This document shows, one piece after another, positions 20,755-30,431 of a stretch of 62,081 bases of DNA. Position numbers and translations under genes: made by a program. The notes under the pieces were generated by a model. The model was given only the letters and a program-made list of their open reading frames with translations, did no database searches and was not told the DNA's origin. Origin of the DNA: Planctomycetota bacterium (GTDB lineage: Bacteria; Planctomycetota; Phycisphaerae; SM23-33). How positions within the stretch are numbered: the first letter of the stretch is position 1; each line of letters starts with the position of its first letter. The stretch spans positions 1 through 62,081 of the forward strand of contig JAAYCO010000207.1 of assembly GCA_012729725.1 (NCBI GenBank), read 5' to 3'.

Positions 20755-21342
20755 TCAGGCCTCCGGCCTTTCCCGCGCCATTTCTTCCAGCGCGCGTTGA
20801 ACCATCCGCCGTTGTTCATCTTCACCAAGCGTCTGTTCGAGAATCTTCGCAGCCATTTCGGTGGCAAGCCTGGTTGTGGCGCCGTGCAGATCCTTCATCG
20901 CATCCTGCCGGGCGCGCTCGATGTCCTGCTTCATCGCGTCGGCGTTCTCTTTGGCTTCTTCTCTGCTCTTGGTGAGCAGAAGCTCGCGTGCAGTGACTGC
21001 CTCCTGGTGAGTCTTGGCCACCAGCTCCTTCGCGTCGGCCTCCGCCTGTTCCATGCGCCGGCGATACTGCTCAAGAAGCTCCTGGGCTTCCTGATTCTGG
21101 CGCTTGGCGTCATCGATCTGCCGAGCGATGGCTTCTTCCCTGCGTCGAAGCTGAGCAACCAGCGGTTTCCAGGCCCAATGCCCCAGAACAGCCAGCAGCA
21201 CGAGAAAAATAACCATGGCCGCAAGGCCCTGGCCCATGTTGCCAAAGTCAAAGCCTTCCGACGCAAGCGACGGCGACGCCAGCAGTAGCACTGGGGCAGC
21301 TAGCAACAATGCCTTGCGGATACTGAATAATGGCTCGGCCAT
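20755..21342 (-). CDS. atpF: ATP synthase Fo b subunit
   Basis: Single TM then long charged helix; signal-peptide-like N-terminus MAEPLFSIRKALLLAAPVLLLASPSLASEG; operon position. Confidence 0.92.
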   Translation of the reverse strand: MAEPLFSIRKALLLAAPVLLLASPSLASEGFDFGNMGQGLAAMVIFLVLLAVLGHWAWKPLVAQLRRREEAIARQIDDAKRQNQEAQELLEQYRRRMEQAEADAKELVAKTHQEAVTARELLLTKSREEAKENADAMKQDIERARQDAMKDLHGATTRLATEMAAKILEQTLGEDEQRRMVQRALEEMARERPEA

Positions 21343-21363
21343 GGCGCGGCTCCGTGCGATGAA

Positions 21364-21708
21364 CTAAACGAACAGAACGCCAAGCAGGCAGATGACCATG
21401 GCGAAGAGCATGCCGCCTTCGATCATGGCCGCCGTGACAATCATGGGGGCGAACATCGCGCCGCTGGCTTCGGGCTGGCGAGCAATGGCTTCGATGGTGT
21501 TGCCGCCCACCCTGGCGATGCCAAGCCCGCCGCCAACCGCAGCCAAGCCCGCACCCAGGCACGCGCCCACAATGCCCAAAGCCCGTGCTATGGGAAAAGC
21601 AGCGGCGCCGCTAGCTTCGTCGGCGGGGGCGTTATCCTGAGCCGAGGCGCTCGCCGCCAGAGCCAGAACAACCAGAGCCGCTGTTAGAACCGTACGTCCC
21701 ATCTTCAT
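21364..21708 (-). CDS. atpE: ATP synthase Fo c subunit
   Basis: GAGLAAVGGGLGIARVGGNTIEAIARQPE...MIVTAAMIEGGMLFAMVICLL; start at 21708 with AGGAGAAGG upstream; signal-peptide-like N-terminus. Confidence 0.93.
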   Translation of the reverse strand: MKMGRTVLTAALVVLALAASASAQDNAPADEASGAAAFPIARALGIVGACLGAGLAAVGGGLGIARVGGNTIEAIARQPEASGAMFAPMIVTAAMIEGGMLFAMVICLLGVLFV

Positions 21709-21785
21709 TTCCTTCTCCTGAAAACGCATGTGCCCACTCCATGCGGGACACAAAAGTTCCATCGTACCACGAAAACCCAAAGTCC

Positions 21786-22718
21786 TCAATGGGCGTTTTG
21801 GGCATCATCGCCGTGCCCCTCGACGTACAAGCCCAGGAACATTGCGGTTAAAAACGTGAAGATATAAGCCTGAAGTCCCGCCACCAGCAGTTCAAGTATG
21901 CTGGCCGCCACGCTGCCCAGAATGCACAGCGGAGCGACATAGAAAACATGCGGCGTTGCTTCGCGCAGAAAACCCGACAAAGTCTGAAGAATGAACATCA
22001 TCAGCACGCCCAACAGCACGTGCCCCGCCATCATGTTCGCAAACAGACGCACCATAAGCGCAAAGCACTTCGCAAACACGCCTATCAGTTCCAGTATCGC
22101 CAGCGGAAGGCTCATTATCCTGCCTATCGTGCCGGATATGGGCGGGCTGAGGCTGATCGCCCACAGGAAAGGAGAGGCCGCGTAACACATCAGGATCGGC
22201 CAGCCCCGCGTATGCCGGCAGCGCAGCGCCTGCTTCTTAAGACCCATAAGCAGAATGGTCACCAGTGTAGTCAGGCCCAACGCAACGCAAACCGACGCGA
22301 TGGCCGTGGGGGCAGCCCCCGCCAGCGGAAGCCCTATCAACTGCGTCAGCGATTCCAACGGCACGATACTCAGCAGGTTGTTGCCCAGCAGAAACACGAA
22401 CAGCGTCAGCAGATACGGCAGGAAGTCGTACGCCTTGTCGTGCAGCGCCTGGCGGGCGATCATGTCGCGGACGAATATGATGAGGACTTCCAGCAGATTG
22501 TCGGCCCCGGCAGGAGCGTCGGCATTGTGCTTCAACCGCCGCCGGGCCAAAGGAAGAATGACTCCAATCAGGACGATCGCGACGACGATCATGCCGGCGA
22601 TGGCGCTGGACATGATGGTCACGTCCATGCCCCACAGATGAACCTTTGTCCACGCCCATGGCCATTCATGGTCAGAGACATGGTGTATCAGATCAACTTG
22701 CGCCAGCACCTTTATCAC
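21786..22718 (-). CDS. atpB: ATP synthase Fo a subunit
   Basis: Polytopic; LPLAILELIGVFAKCFALMVRLFANMMAGHVLLGVL with the conserved Arg. Confidence 0.95.
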   Translation of the reverse strand: MIKVLAQVDLIHHVSDHEWPWAWTKVHLWGMDVTIMSSAIAGMIVVAIVLIGVILPLARRRLKHNADAPAGADNLLEVLIIFVRDMIARQALHDKAYDFLPYLLTLFVFLLGNNLLSIVPLESLTQLIGLPLAGAAPTAIASVCVALGLTTLVTILLMGLKKQALRCRHTRGWPILMCYAASPFLWAISLSPPISGTIGRIMSLPLAILELIGVFAKCFALMVRLFANMMAGHVLLGVLMMFILQTLSGFLREATPHVFYVAPLCILGSVAASILELLVAGLQAYIFTFLTAMFLGLYVEGHGDDAQNAH

Positions 22719-23187
22719 CCTTCACGTCTTTTTCGCCGGCCTGCATCCGATTCCGCCGGCCCAACCTGCTTAATGCCTCGAGGATCGCTCCTCGATGCAA
22801 CGCCCTGGTCAGCCAGCCGACCTCGGTGAACAGCATGGCGATGTACAAAACGAACATCCATATCAACAACGGCGAGAGCGGCAGAGCCAACAGCCACCAT
22901 CCGACGACTGTCAAAGCCATGCACACGCCGATGCGTATCATTGAAACCATCACGAACATCATTGCTGCGGCCGCGGCGCCGTCCTTCGCCGATCGGGCGA
23001 TCAACAGCCCGCTCACGAGCATCGCCGTCATCACAACCGCCATCGCCCAGGCCATTGCATGGAGGCCGTCGATCTGCGACCAGTACACCGTGGGATACCA
23101 GCCCAGGCCGCCCACAACAAGGGCAACCGCGAGCACCCAGCCCAGAAGCGCCCAGATGCTGATGCGTATTGGCTGTGCTTCGGACAT
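22693..23187 (-). CDS. AtpI/AtpR-like small membrane protein of the atp operon
   Basis: MSEAQPIRISIWALLGWVLAVALVVGGLG..., four hydrophobic segments, directly upstream of atpB. Confidence 0.6.
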   Translation of the reverse strand: MSEAQPIRISIWALLGWVLAVALVVGGLGWYPTVYWSQIDGLHAMAWAMAVVMTAMLVSGLLIARSAKDGAAAAAMMFVMVSMIRIGVCMALTVVGWWLLALPLSPLLIWMFVLYIAMLFTEVGWLTRALHRGAILEALSRLGRRNRMQAGEKDVKGDKGAGAS

Positions 23188-23222
23188 CCATTCTCCATAA
23201 TGGCCTGAAGCGGCCCGGACGG

Positions 23223-23435
23223 CTATTTGCGTTTCACGTCCAGACTCCTGGCAATCTTCACAAGGCGGTGCACTCCCCCGGCAAACCCCAGAACCGTCCC
23301 CACGATCGTCCAAACCGGCAGGCTGTCAAAGCGCCGGTCCAGAAGCAAGCCCGCCATCACCATCAGCCCGAATATCGCCAGGAACTCGATTCCGGCAGTA
23401 GCGTACTGCATCAGGTTAGGCGGTCGATATTTCAT
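23223..23435 (-). CDS. AtpZ/AtpI family protein
   Basis: MKYRPPNLMQYATAGIEFLAIFGLMVMAGLLLDRRFDSLPVWTIVGTVLGFAGGVHRLVKIA; first gene of atp operon. Confidence 0.8.
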   Translation of the reverse strand: MKYRPPNLMQYATAGIEFLAIFGLMVMAGLLLDRRFDSLPVWTIVGTVLGFAGGVHRLVKIARSLDVKRK

Positions 23436-23484
23436 GATTCCTCACCGCCGATGCGCGCTGTCAAACAGGCAAAAACCAGGCTGT

Positions 23485-23514
23485 AGCATATGGTCGCGGC
23501 GACTGCGTTGTCAA
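23485..23514 (-). promoter_or_regulatory. Putative atp operon promoter TTGACA-N18-TATGCT
   Basis: -35 at 23509-23514 and -10 at 23485-23490 on minus, about 50 nt upstream of first gene. Confidence 0.65.
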
Positions 23515-23669
23515 GGAACCCTTCGTGAATACGACACTGTCATGCTGGTGCACGGTCTGCTGCTTCACCTCCTCCCCCGCCCGCCGGGAGGATAAAGAAG
23601 AACCTTCGGCAAAAACGCTTGGCCAGGGGCCGGCAGGACAGTAGCATGCACATCGCGGAGATCAACACG

Positions 23670-25004
23670 ATGCGGGTTCTCATACTGCAGTTCACCGACC
23701 CCACGCAGGATACCCCCACGCCATTGTTTTCGCACAATATCGGGGTCCTGTGCTCGTGCTTGAAGGAACGCAAGTTCACCGCGTCGGTGGTGGCGCTCAA
23801 CGGATACCAGCCTGGCAAGCTGCGAGCGGCTATGATCGAGAATCGCCCGCAATATGTGCTTGTTGATATGCCCATCCTCAGCGCCACCGCCGCCAGGCGG
23901 ACGATCGCGGATGTGGCATGGCAGTTCGCGCTTCCAGTGGCGGTAATGGGGCACTATCCAACATGCCAGCCGTCGCGAGCTATAAGCATTCCGGGCGTCA
24001 GCGCCCTGTTCCTGGGCGAATACGAACGACCCGCCGTTGACTTTTTGCAGGACGTCCGCAGCCAGTTCGACTCGTCGGGCCTCCAGGGCGTTTGGCTCAA
24101 CACCGCCGAGGGCCTGGTGAAGGGCGCGCCACGCCCTGTCGAGACGAACCTGGACTCGTTGCCTTTTCCGGATCGTGATGTTTTTGATTACGGCAAGATC
24201 GTCGCCGCCACCGGCGAAGCCGCCTTCAAGGCCGCTCGCGGCTGCGCGAGATGGTGCGGCCAGTGCATCAACGATATCTATGTAGACTTGCACCAGGAAA
24301 CCAACAACGTGCGCCGCAGGAGCGTCGGCAACCTGCTTGCGGAGATAAGCGATGTTATCGCCAGGTATGAAGGCGTCAAACGCATAAGGTTCTACGATCA
24401 TGCATTTGCGTGCGACCTGGCGTGGCTCAGAGAATTCGCCGCCAGATATCGATCGTCCGTATCGCTGCCGTACTCCTGCTATGTGCCTCTTGAGGATGTT
24501 TGCGCCGAGACCGCCGAACTGCTCGCATCGAGCGGCTGCAATCGGGTTGATACGATGATCGGCTCAGGCAGCAGGTTCATACGAGATGAGGTTCAGACCA
24601 TCCACGTGAGCAACGAGCAGATTATCGGCGGCTGCGCCCTGTTGCGCCAGTGCGGCATAGATATCTTCGCGGACGTTTATGTCGGCCTGCCTTACGAAAC
24701 GCAGATTACCTTTGAAGACACGATCAACCTGGTGGCGAAGACCCAGGTTCGCAACATCAGGCCGGTGATTTATTACCCGTTGACCGGCACTCGTGCCGCC
24801 GACATGTGCAGAGAGAACGGCTGGGTCAGTGGCAGAGGCGAGGAATGCTATTGGCGCGGACGAAGCGTTCTGGACATGCCTTCTCTTCCGGCAAGAAGCA
24901 TAAACGACCTGGCGCAGAAACTGCCGTCAATGCTCAAACGGCGAAGAGGTCTGAGGATCAGGCAGTGGCTTTCGTCGGTCTTTTCCGCCCCGAAGAACGG
25001 CTGA
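23670..25004 (+). CDS. Radical SAM protein with N-terminal B12-binding-like domain
   Basis: N-terminal Rossmann-like region (MRVLILQFTDPTQDTPTPLFSHNIGVLCSCLKER); AARGCARWCGQC gives CX3CX2C; later YVGLPYETQITFEDTINLV. Start may be 23646. Confidence 0.75.
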   Translation: MRVLILQFTDPTQDTPTPLFSHNIGVLCSCLKERKFTASVVALNGYQPGKLRAAMIENRPQYVLVDMPILSATAARRTIADVAWQFALPVAVMGHYPTCQPSRAISIPGVSALFLGEYERPAVDFLQDVRSQFDSSGLQGVWLNTAEGLVKGAPRPVETNLDSLPFPDRDVFDYGKIVAATGEAAFKAARGCARWCGQCINDIYVDLHQETNNVRRRSVGNLLAEISDVIARYEGVKRIRFYDHAFACDLAWLREFAARYRSSVSLPYSCYVPLEDVCAETAELLASSGCNRVDTMIGSGSRFIRDEVQTIHVSNEQIIGGCALLRQCGIDIFADVYVGLPYETQITFEDTINLVAKTQVRNIRPVIYYPLTGTRAADMCRENGWVSGRGEECYWRGRSVLDMPSLPARSINDLAQKLPSMLKRRRGLRIRQWLSSVFSAPKNG

Positions 25005-25013
25005 TGCCGGCGC

Positions 25014-26660
25014 TCACTCGACTATCAGTTGGTGCTCCGACCGCCTGACGAACTGGTGCCTCTGCCACACCGAATCAGAACTGTTGAAGTCTTCCCGGTA
25101 ATGAACGCCGCGTGTTTCGGTTCGGCGCAAGGCACTTTCCACGATGATATGGGCGGCGGTCAGCATGTTCTGAACTTCCCAACCGGCGGGATCCATGAAC
25201 TCTTTATCAAGCACGTACTGCTGCCAGAAGCTGATGATATCGAGCGTTTCGGTCAGGCGCTGGCCGTTGCGGATAATACCCACGTTGCGCCACATCAGAG
25301 ATCGCAGCGAGTTGCGGATGTCCGTCAGGTCCAGTTCCGTGCGAAGAGAAACGGGGTTCGACCAGTCGATCTGTTTGGCGGCGAACTTGTCGTTCACTTC
25401 AGCGAGGCGCTGGCCTGCTTCCCTGCCGGTAATTTCTCCAAAGACCAGTGCTTCAGTAAGACTGTTCGATGCAAGGCGGTTGGCGCCGTGCAGGCCGGTG
25501 CATGCCGCCTCGCCGCAGGCATAGAGGTTGTCAAGCGAGGTTCTGCCGGCAATGTCTGTCTTCGCCCCGCCGATCATGTAGTGCGCTGCTGGATGAACGG
25601 GGATCAGGTCTTTTGACGGATCCAGCCCAAAGCTGCGGCACTTGGCGTCAATCTGCGGGAACCGTTTGGAGAATGCCTGGGCGCCCATGTGGCGGACGTC
25701 CAGGAACACGTGCGTCGAGTTCGTTTTGGCCATTTGCTCGTGTATGGCCCTGCTGACGATATCTCGCGGCGCCAGCTCGCCCATTTTGTCGTACTCGAGC
25801 ATGAACCTTTTGCCTGTTCTGTCCAGCAGAAGCGCGCCTTCGCCTCGCACGGCCTCACTGATGAGCGACCTGGTGGCGCCGGCGACGTACAGCGTGGTCG
25901 GATGAAACTGCATCATCTCGGCGTCAGCTATGGTCACCCCGGCCCGAAAGGCCATGGCCATCGCATCAGCGGTGGCGACAGTCGGATTGGTGGTTTCGCG
26001 CCACAACGACCCGGCAGCGCCGGCGGCAAGAATCGTCTGCCGCGATCTTATAACCTGCAGCCCATACCGTGGGTGAAAAGTCAGTGCGCCAACGCAGGCA
26101 GCGCCGGCGCCGCCCGTGGGCGGGTCGGTCAGAAGATCGATGACGAAGCAGTTGTCGAACGTCTTAATGTTCTGTGTCTGGCGGGCCTTGCGCAGCAGAG
26201 CCTCGGCCAGGGCCTTTCCGGTGGCGTCGCCGCAGGAGTGCACGATTCGGTTTGCGCTGTGTCCGCCCTCTCGGCCCAGGCTTAGCCTTGAGCCCTTCAT
26301 ATCGAAGTGCATTCCCCACTGCCTGAGCTGCTCGATCATCACCGGGGCGCGATGAACGACCAGGCGAATGACAGCCTCGTCGCCGAGGCCACACCCGGTG
26401 GCGATAGTGTCGGCTATGTGCTTGTCGAATGAATCCTTCGGATCCAGCACTGCAGCAAGTCCGCCCTGGGCGTAAGCCGTGTTGGATTCTTCAGGCGAGG
26501 TCTTGGCGGTAACGATGACCTGCCCGTACTGGGCTGCCTCAATCGCCGCTCGCAGGCCGGCAGCGCCCGATCCTATCACCAGAACATCGGTGAAAATATG
26601 CGGCAGCTTGCGACTCTCGAAGCTCAGGAGATAACGTCTCTGGAGATACATGCTGGTCAT
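25014..26660 (-). CDS. nadB: L-aspartate oxidase
   Basis: DVLVIGSGAAGLRAAIEAA, SNTAYAQGGLAAV, QFHPTTLYV, SEAVRGEGALL, HYMIGGAKTD, YACGEAACTGLHGANRLASNSLTEALVFG. Confidence 0.95.
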   Translation of the reverse strand: MTSMYLQRRYLLSFESRKLPHIFTDVLVIGSGAAGLRAAIEAAQYGQVIVTAKTSPEESNTAYAQGGLAAVLDPKDSFDKHIADTIATGCGLGDEAVIRLVVHRAPVMIEQLRQWGMHFDMKGSRLSLGREGGHSANRIVHSCGDATGKALAEALLRKARQTQNIKTFDNCFVIDLLTDPPTGGAGAACVGALTFHPRYGLQVIRSRQTILAAGAAGSLWRETTNPTVATADAMAMAFRAGVTIADAEMMQFHPTTLYVAGATRSLISEAVRGEGALLLDRTGKRFMLEYDKMGELAPRDIVSRAIHEQMAKTNSTHVFLDVRHMGAQAFSKRFPQIDAKCRSFGLDPSKDLIPVHPAAHYMIGGAKTDIAGRTSLDNLYACGEAACTGLHGANRLASNSLTEALVFGEITGREAGQRLAEVNDKFAAKQIDWSNPVSLRTELDLTDIRNSLRSLMWRNVGIIRNGQRLTETLDIISFWQQYVLDKEFMDPAGWEVQNMLTAAHIIVESALRRTETRGVHYREDFNSSDSVWQRHQFVRRSEHQLIVE

Positions 26661-26668
26661 GACAGTTT

Positions 26669-27091
26669 TCAGACAATGCTCTTGCGAATGGCTTGGGCAA
26701 GAGCCTCCGCTTCACCCGGCGGGTACGAACCGGCCGGCCAGTTGAAGCGAAAATCGTCGTTCTCGTTTCTGGGGATAATGTGGAAATGGACATGCTGCAC
26801 CAGTTGGTGCGCCACACGCCCGTTGTTCTGAAGCACGTTAACTCCCTGGCAAGCGGTGACTTTCTTGACCGCTCTCACGAGGGCGGGAAGATTCTTCAGC
26901 ATTTCACCTGCCGCCTGGGCCGGCATTTCGTCAACAGTCACGAAATGCCCCTTGGGAATCAGCAGCGCATGTCCCTTGGCCAGAGGATTTATGTCGAGAA
27001 AGGCCAGCGAGAACTCATCTTCCATGACCTTCTGGGCAGGGATCGCGCCGGACAGTATCTTGCAGAAGATGCACGATTCGTCGCTTTTCAT
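26669..27091 (-). CDS. HIT family hydrolase
   Basis: CIFCKILSGAIPAQKV, LDINPLAKGHALLIPKGH, QNNGRVAHQLVQHVHFHIIPR. Confidence 0.94.
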   Translation of the reverse strand: MKSDESCIFCKILSGAIPAQKVMEDEFSLAFLDINPLAKGHALLIPKGHFVTVDEMPAQAAGEMLKNLPALVRAVKKVTACQGVNVLQNNGRVAHQLVQHVHFHIIPRNENDDFRFNWPAGSYPPGEAEALAQAIRKSIV

Positions 27092-27103
27092 GCTTCCTTC
27101 TCC

Positions 27104-27137
27104 AAAAACATTGCGGCGGTCACTGGGGCCGCCGCAA
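27104..27137 (-). terminator. Terminator-like hairpin after rplQ
   Basis: Minus strand TTGCGGCGG-CCCCAGTGA-CCGCCGCAA followed by TGTTTTT. Confidence 0.7.
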
Positions 27138-27166
27138 AAGTCGACTAGTGCTGGAAAAGCCGATGG

Positions 27167-27694
27167 TTACTGCTGATCGGCGGGCTTTTCCTCGGCGTCC
27201 TGCGATGCAGGGGCAGTCTCAACAGCCTTGGCTGCTTCCTGTCGCTTGGCGGCTCGCCGCTGACGCCTTCCGGAACCGGACTGACCGGCGCCGCTGTCAG
27301 AGGCCTCGACCAGCTGAAGCAGAACCTGCTTGCCGGCGTCGCCAATACGGCGATCCGCAAGATGCACGATGCGGGTGTATCCGCCGGGTCTGCTGGCGTA
27401 TCGCGGGGCGATCTCGTCAAAGAGCTTCTGGACAATCGTCTTGTCCTGAATATCACCCTCGTCGTTGGCCATTACGCCGTCGCCGAGCACCGAAATCACC
27501 TGACGGCGAGCCGCCAGCGTGCCGGTCTTTGCAACAGTGATCAGCCGCTCCGCGAATCGGCGCAACTCCTTGGCCTTGACCTCGGTAGTGCGAATCGCCT
27601 CGTGCTGAAACAGCGATTTAGTCATGTTTCGCCGCAGCGCCCTTCTGTGGGCGGTGTTGCGGCTCAATTGTTTGCCTGCTACTTTGTGACGCAT
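27167..27694 (-). CDS. rplQ: 50S ribosomal protein L17 with low-complexity C-terminal tail
   Basis: MRHKVAGKQLSRNTAHRRALRRNMTKSLFQHEAIRTTEVKAKELRRFAERLIT. Confidence 0.97.
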   Translation of the reverse strand: MRHKVAGKQLSRNTAHRRALRRNMTKSLFQHEAIRTTEVKAKELRRFAERLITVAKTGTLAARRQVISVLGDGVMANDEGDIQDKTIVQKLFDEIAPRYASRPGGYTRIVHLADRRIGDAGKQVLLQLVEASDSGAGQSGSGRRQRRAAKRQEAAKAVETAPASQDAEEKPADQQ

Positions 27695-27739
27695 GAGACA
27701 ACCTTCTATAGGGTTCTGGGGCTGATAATTCCTGATACT

Positions 27740-28744
27740 TTACTGTGGTTCGCCCACGCCCGCCGGAACGGCCATGCCCAAGGTCAGGCCAAGGTCGGTC
27801 AGACGGCGCTTCACTTCACGCAGAGAAGTCTTGCCAAAGCTGCGAATCTTGAGCAGTTCCGCCTCGGTAAGCCGCACTAACTGGCCTACCGTCTCGATCT
27901 TAGCTGCCTCAAGACAGTTGTTGGCGCGAACCGAAAGCTCCAGTTCATGAACGCTCATCGAGAACTTCTTCTGAAGCTCGACGTCAACGCCCTGCTGCAC
28001 TTCAACCGGACCAGTTTCGATGATCTGCTCGCCAAGCTCGAAGTACTGCACGAACGGGTTAAGGTGCTTGCGAAGGATCTTGGCTGCCTCGACCATCGCC
28101 ATTTCCGGGGTGATCGTGCCGTTTGTCCAGATTTCCAGCACCAGGCGGTCGTAGTTCGTCTTCTGCCCGACGCGGGTGTCTTCCGTCCGATATCGAACGC
28201 GTGTGACGGGGCTGAAGGAGGCGTCAACATAGATCAGGCCGGCTTCCTGGTCGGCGTCGGGATCGATCATCTCTTCCGACGGCACGTACCCGCGACCGGT
28301 CTGGACGCGAAGCTCCATCGAGAACGGGATGTTCTCTGATAGCGTCGCCAGCACCAGATCACGGTTGATGATTTCGATGGCCGGGTCTGCCTCGATCATG
28401 TCGGCGGTAATGGGACCCTTGACCTCGCTTCGAACAGAGATCGTGCGGGTTCCTTCCGCGTGGCTCTTCACCACGAGGCTCTTGATGTTGAGCACTATGT
28501 CGGCGACATCTTCAATAACGCCGGGAATCGCCATGAACTCATGATCGGCGCCGTTGATCTTGATGCCCGTAACCGCTGCTCCTTCGAGGCTGCTCAGCAG
28601 TATCCGCCGCAGAGAGTTGCCGACGGTAATGCCAAAGCCTCTCTCGAACGGTTCAACTACGAACCGTCCGTAGGTAGGAGTGGAAACGGCCTGATCGCTC
28701 ACGACGCGCGACGGTAACTCTAGGCCTCGCCACCTGATTCGCAT
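27740..28744 (-). CDS. rpoA: RNA polymerase alpha subunit
   Basis: FVVEPFERGFGITVGNSLRRILLSSLEGAAV; alpha-CTD LELSVRANNCLEAAKIETVGQLV...SLREVKRRL. Confidence 0.98.
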   Translation of the reverse strand: MRIRWRGLELPSRVVSDQAVSTPTYGRFVVEPFERGFGITVGNSLRRILLSSLEGAAVTGIKINGADHEFMAIPGVIEDVADIVLNIKSLVVKSHAEGTRTISVRSEVKGPITADMIEADPAIEIINRDLVLATLSENIPFSMELRVQTGRGYVPSEEMIDPDADQEAGLIYVDASFSPVTRVRYRTEDTRVGQKTNYDRLVLEIWTNGTITPEMAMVEAAKILRKHLNPFVQYFELGEQIIETGPVEVQQGVDVELQKKFSMSVHELELSVRANNCLEAAKIETVGQLVRLTEAELLKIRSFGKTSLREVKRRLTDLGLTLGMAVPAGVGEPQ

Positions 28745-28800
28745 TTATCTTGCCTCCCAATACTGGGTTTCTTATGGTTTTAATCTGCGTATTGCGCCAT

Positions 28801-29433
28801 TTAGCGGCTGCAAAGCTCGACGATACGGTTTTCCTCGACCGGGATCATGACGTCTTCCCTGGTCGGCACAGCCACAATCTCGCCTTCAAGCTTCACCATG
28901 TCCAGCTTCATCCAGTTCTGGAGGTGCGGCTCGCCCAGTTCTTCGAGGTGGCCGCGGACAAGCTTACGAGACTTTTCCGAATCTCTGACCGTGATCTTGT
29001 CGCCCACACGCACCAGGTAGCCTGGAACGCTCGTCCTTCTACCGTTGACATGGAAATGTCCATGTGCGATGGCGACCCTGGCGCCGGCCCTGGAGGGGGC
29101 GAGGCCAAGTTTGTATATCACGTTGTCGAGACGGCGTTCAAGCATGCTCAGAAGAGTGGCGCCGGTGTTTCCCGTGCCCTTGACGGCTTCGCCGAAGTAC
29201 TTCATGAACTGGCTTTCATAGACGCCGTAATATCGCTTGACCTTCTGCTTCTCGCGGAGGCGCAGCGAATATTCGCTTCCCCTGCCTCTGCGCCAGCTAT
29301 GCTGGCCGGGCGGGAAGTTTCGCCACTGACGCTCGATCGGGCACTTTGCGGTTTCGCATCGCGCGCCCTTGAGCATCAGCTTGAGGCCTTCGCGGCGGCA
29401 CTGCCTGCATTTCGGTCCTACATATCGTCCCAT
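28801..29433 (-). CDS. rpsD: 30S ribosomal protein S4
   Basis: MGRYVGPKCRQCRREG...KQKVKRYYGVYESQFMKYF...LERRLDNVIYKLGLAPSRAGARVAIAHGHFHVNG. Confidence 0.98.
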   Translation of the reverse strand: MGRYVGPKCRQCRREGLKLMLKGARCETAKCPIERQWRNFPPGQHSWRRGRGSEYSLRLREKQKVKRYYGVYESQFMKYFGEAVKGTGNTGATLLSMLERRLDNVIYKLGLAPSRAGARVAIAHGHFHVNGRRTSVPGYLVRVGDKITVRDSEKSRKLVRGHLEELGEPHLQNWMKLDMVKLEGEIVAVPTREDVMIPVEENRIVELCSR

Positions 29434-29495
29434 GTGCTAAACGCTCCTATATGAAGCCCGCCGGCCTGGATAACTTACCGGCGAACTGTCTGCCT

Positions 29496-29879
29496 TTACA
29501 CTCTGCGCTTCTTGGGCGGCCTGCATCCGTTGTGGGGAATCGGAGTGACATCTTCAATGCTGGTCACTTTCAATCCCGCAGCCTGAAGCGCCGTTACCGC
29601 GCTCTCTCTACCGCTACCGGGCCCGTTTACCTCGACCTCAACTTCGACGAGGCCCATTTTGCGGGCCTTGCTGGCAGCGGACTCCGCGGCGCGCTGAGCA
29701 GCAAACGGCGTGCTCTTTCGCGATCCCTTGAAGCCGATCTTGCCTGCCGATTCGGTAACCAGCACGTCGCCGTTGACATCGGTGATCGTGATAAGCGTAT
29801 TGTTGAACGTCGCCTTGACGTGGGCAATGCCCTTGGCGACATGCCTTCTGATCTTCTTGACTTTTCGTGCCTGGGCCAT
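29496..29879 (-). CDS. rpsK: 30S ribosomal protein S11
   Basis: [24 protein letters not shown]...[46 protein letters not shown]. Confidence 0.98.
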   Translation of the reverse strand: MAQARKVKKIRRHVAKGIAHVKATFNNTLITITDVNGDVLVTESAGKIGFKGSRKSTPFAAQRAAESAASKARKMGLVEVEVEVNGPGSGRESAVTALQAAGLKVTSIEDVTPIPHNGCRPPKKRRV

Positions 29880-29882
29880 CGG

Positions 29883-30266
29883 TTAACGCATCTCCTTGAC
29901 GGACTTCTTGCCCGCGACCGTCTTACGGGGCCCTTTGCGCGTTCGCGCGTTTGTCTTGGTGCGCTGTCCACGCACGGGCAACCCGCGACGGTGACGCGAC
30001 CCTCGGTAGCAGTTGATGTCTTTCAGACGGGCGACGTTCTGCTGAATCTGCCTTCTTAACTGGCCTTCAATAACGTAATCGCCGTCAAGAATCGTCGCGA
30101 CCTTAGAAAGCTGATCTTCCGTCAATTCCTTCGATCGAACCTGAGGTTTAAGGCCTGCCTTTTCACAAATCGCCTCGGCGATTTTCGGACCAACGCCGAA
30201 AATATACTGAAGCGCGACTATCGTCGGCTTATCGCCCGGTATGTCAACACCTGCCACACGCGGCAT
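29883..30266 (-). CDS. rpsM: 30S ribosomal protein S13
   Basis: MPRVAGVDIPGDKPTIVALQYIFGVGPKIA...YRGSRHRRGLPVRGQRTKTNARTRKG. Confidence 0.98.
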   Translation of the reverse strand: MPRVAGVDIPGDKPTIVALQYIFGVGPKIAEAICEKAGLKPQVRSKELTEDQLSKVATILDGDYVIEGQLRRQIQQNVARLKDINCYRGSRHRRGLPVRGQRTKTNARTRKGPRKTVAGKKSVKEMR

Positions 30267-30286
30267 GCTCTTCTCCTTGCCGGGCC

Positions 30287-30406
30287 TTAACCCTGGCGCT
30301 GCTTATGCTTGGGATTGGTGCAGATGATCCGCACCACGCCTTTGCGGCGAATCACCTTGCAATTCTCGCACATTCTCTTGACTGAACTTCGAACTTTCAC
30401 TTTCAC
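30287..30406 (-). CDS. rpmJ: 50S ribosomal protein L36 (GTG start; absent from ORF track)
   Basis: GTG-started 39 aa: (M)[38 protein letters not shown]; Cys-Cys-Cys-His zinc motif. Confidence 0.95.
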   Translation of the reverse strand: MKVKVRSSVKRMCENCKVIRRKGVVRIICTNPKHKQRQG

Positions 30407-30431
30407 ACCTCGCCAAACGCCGTGCTCGTCG

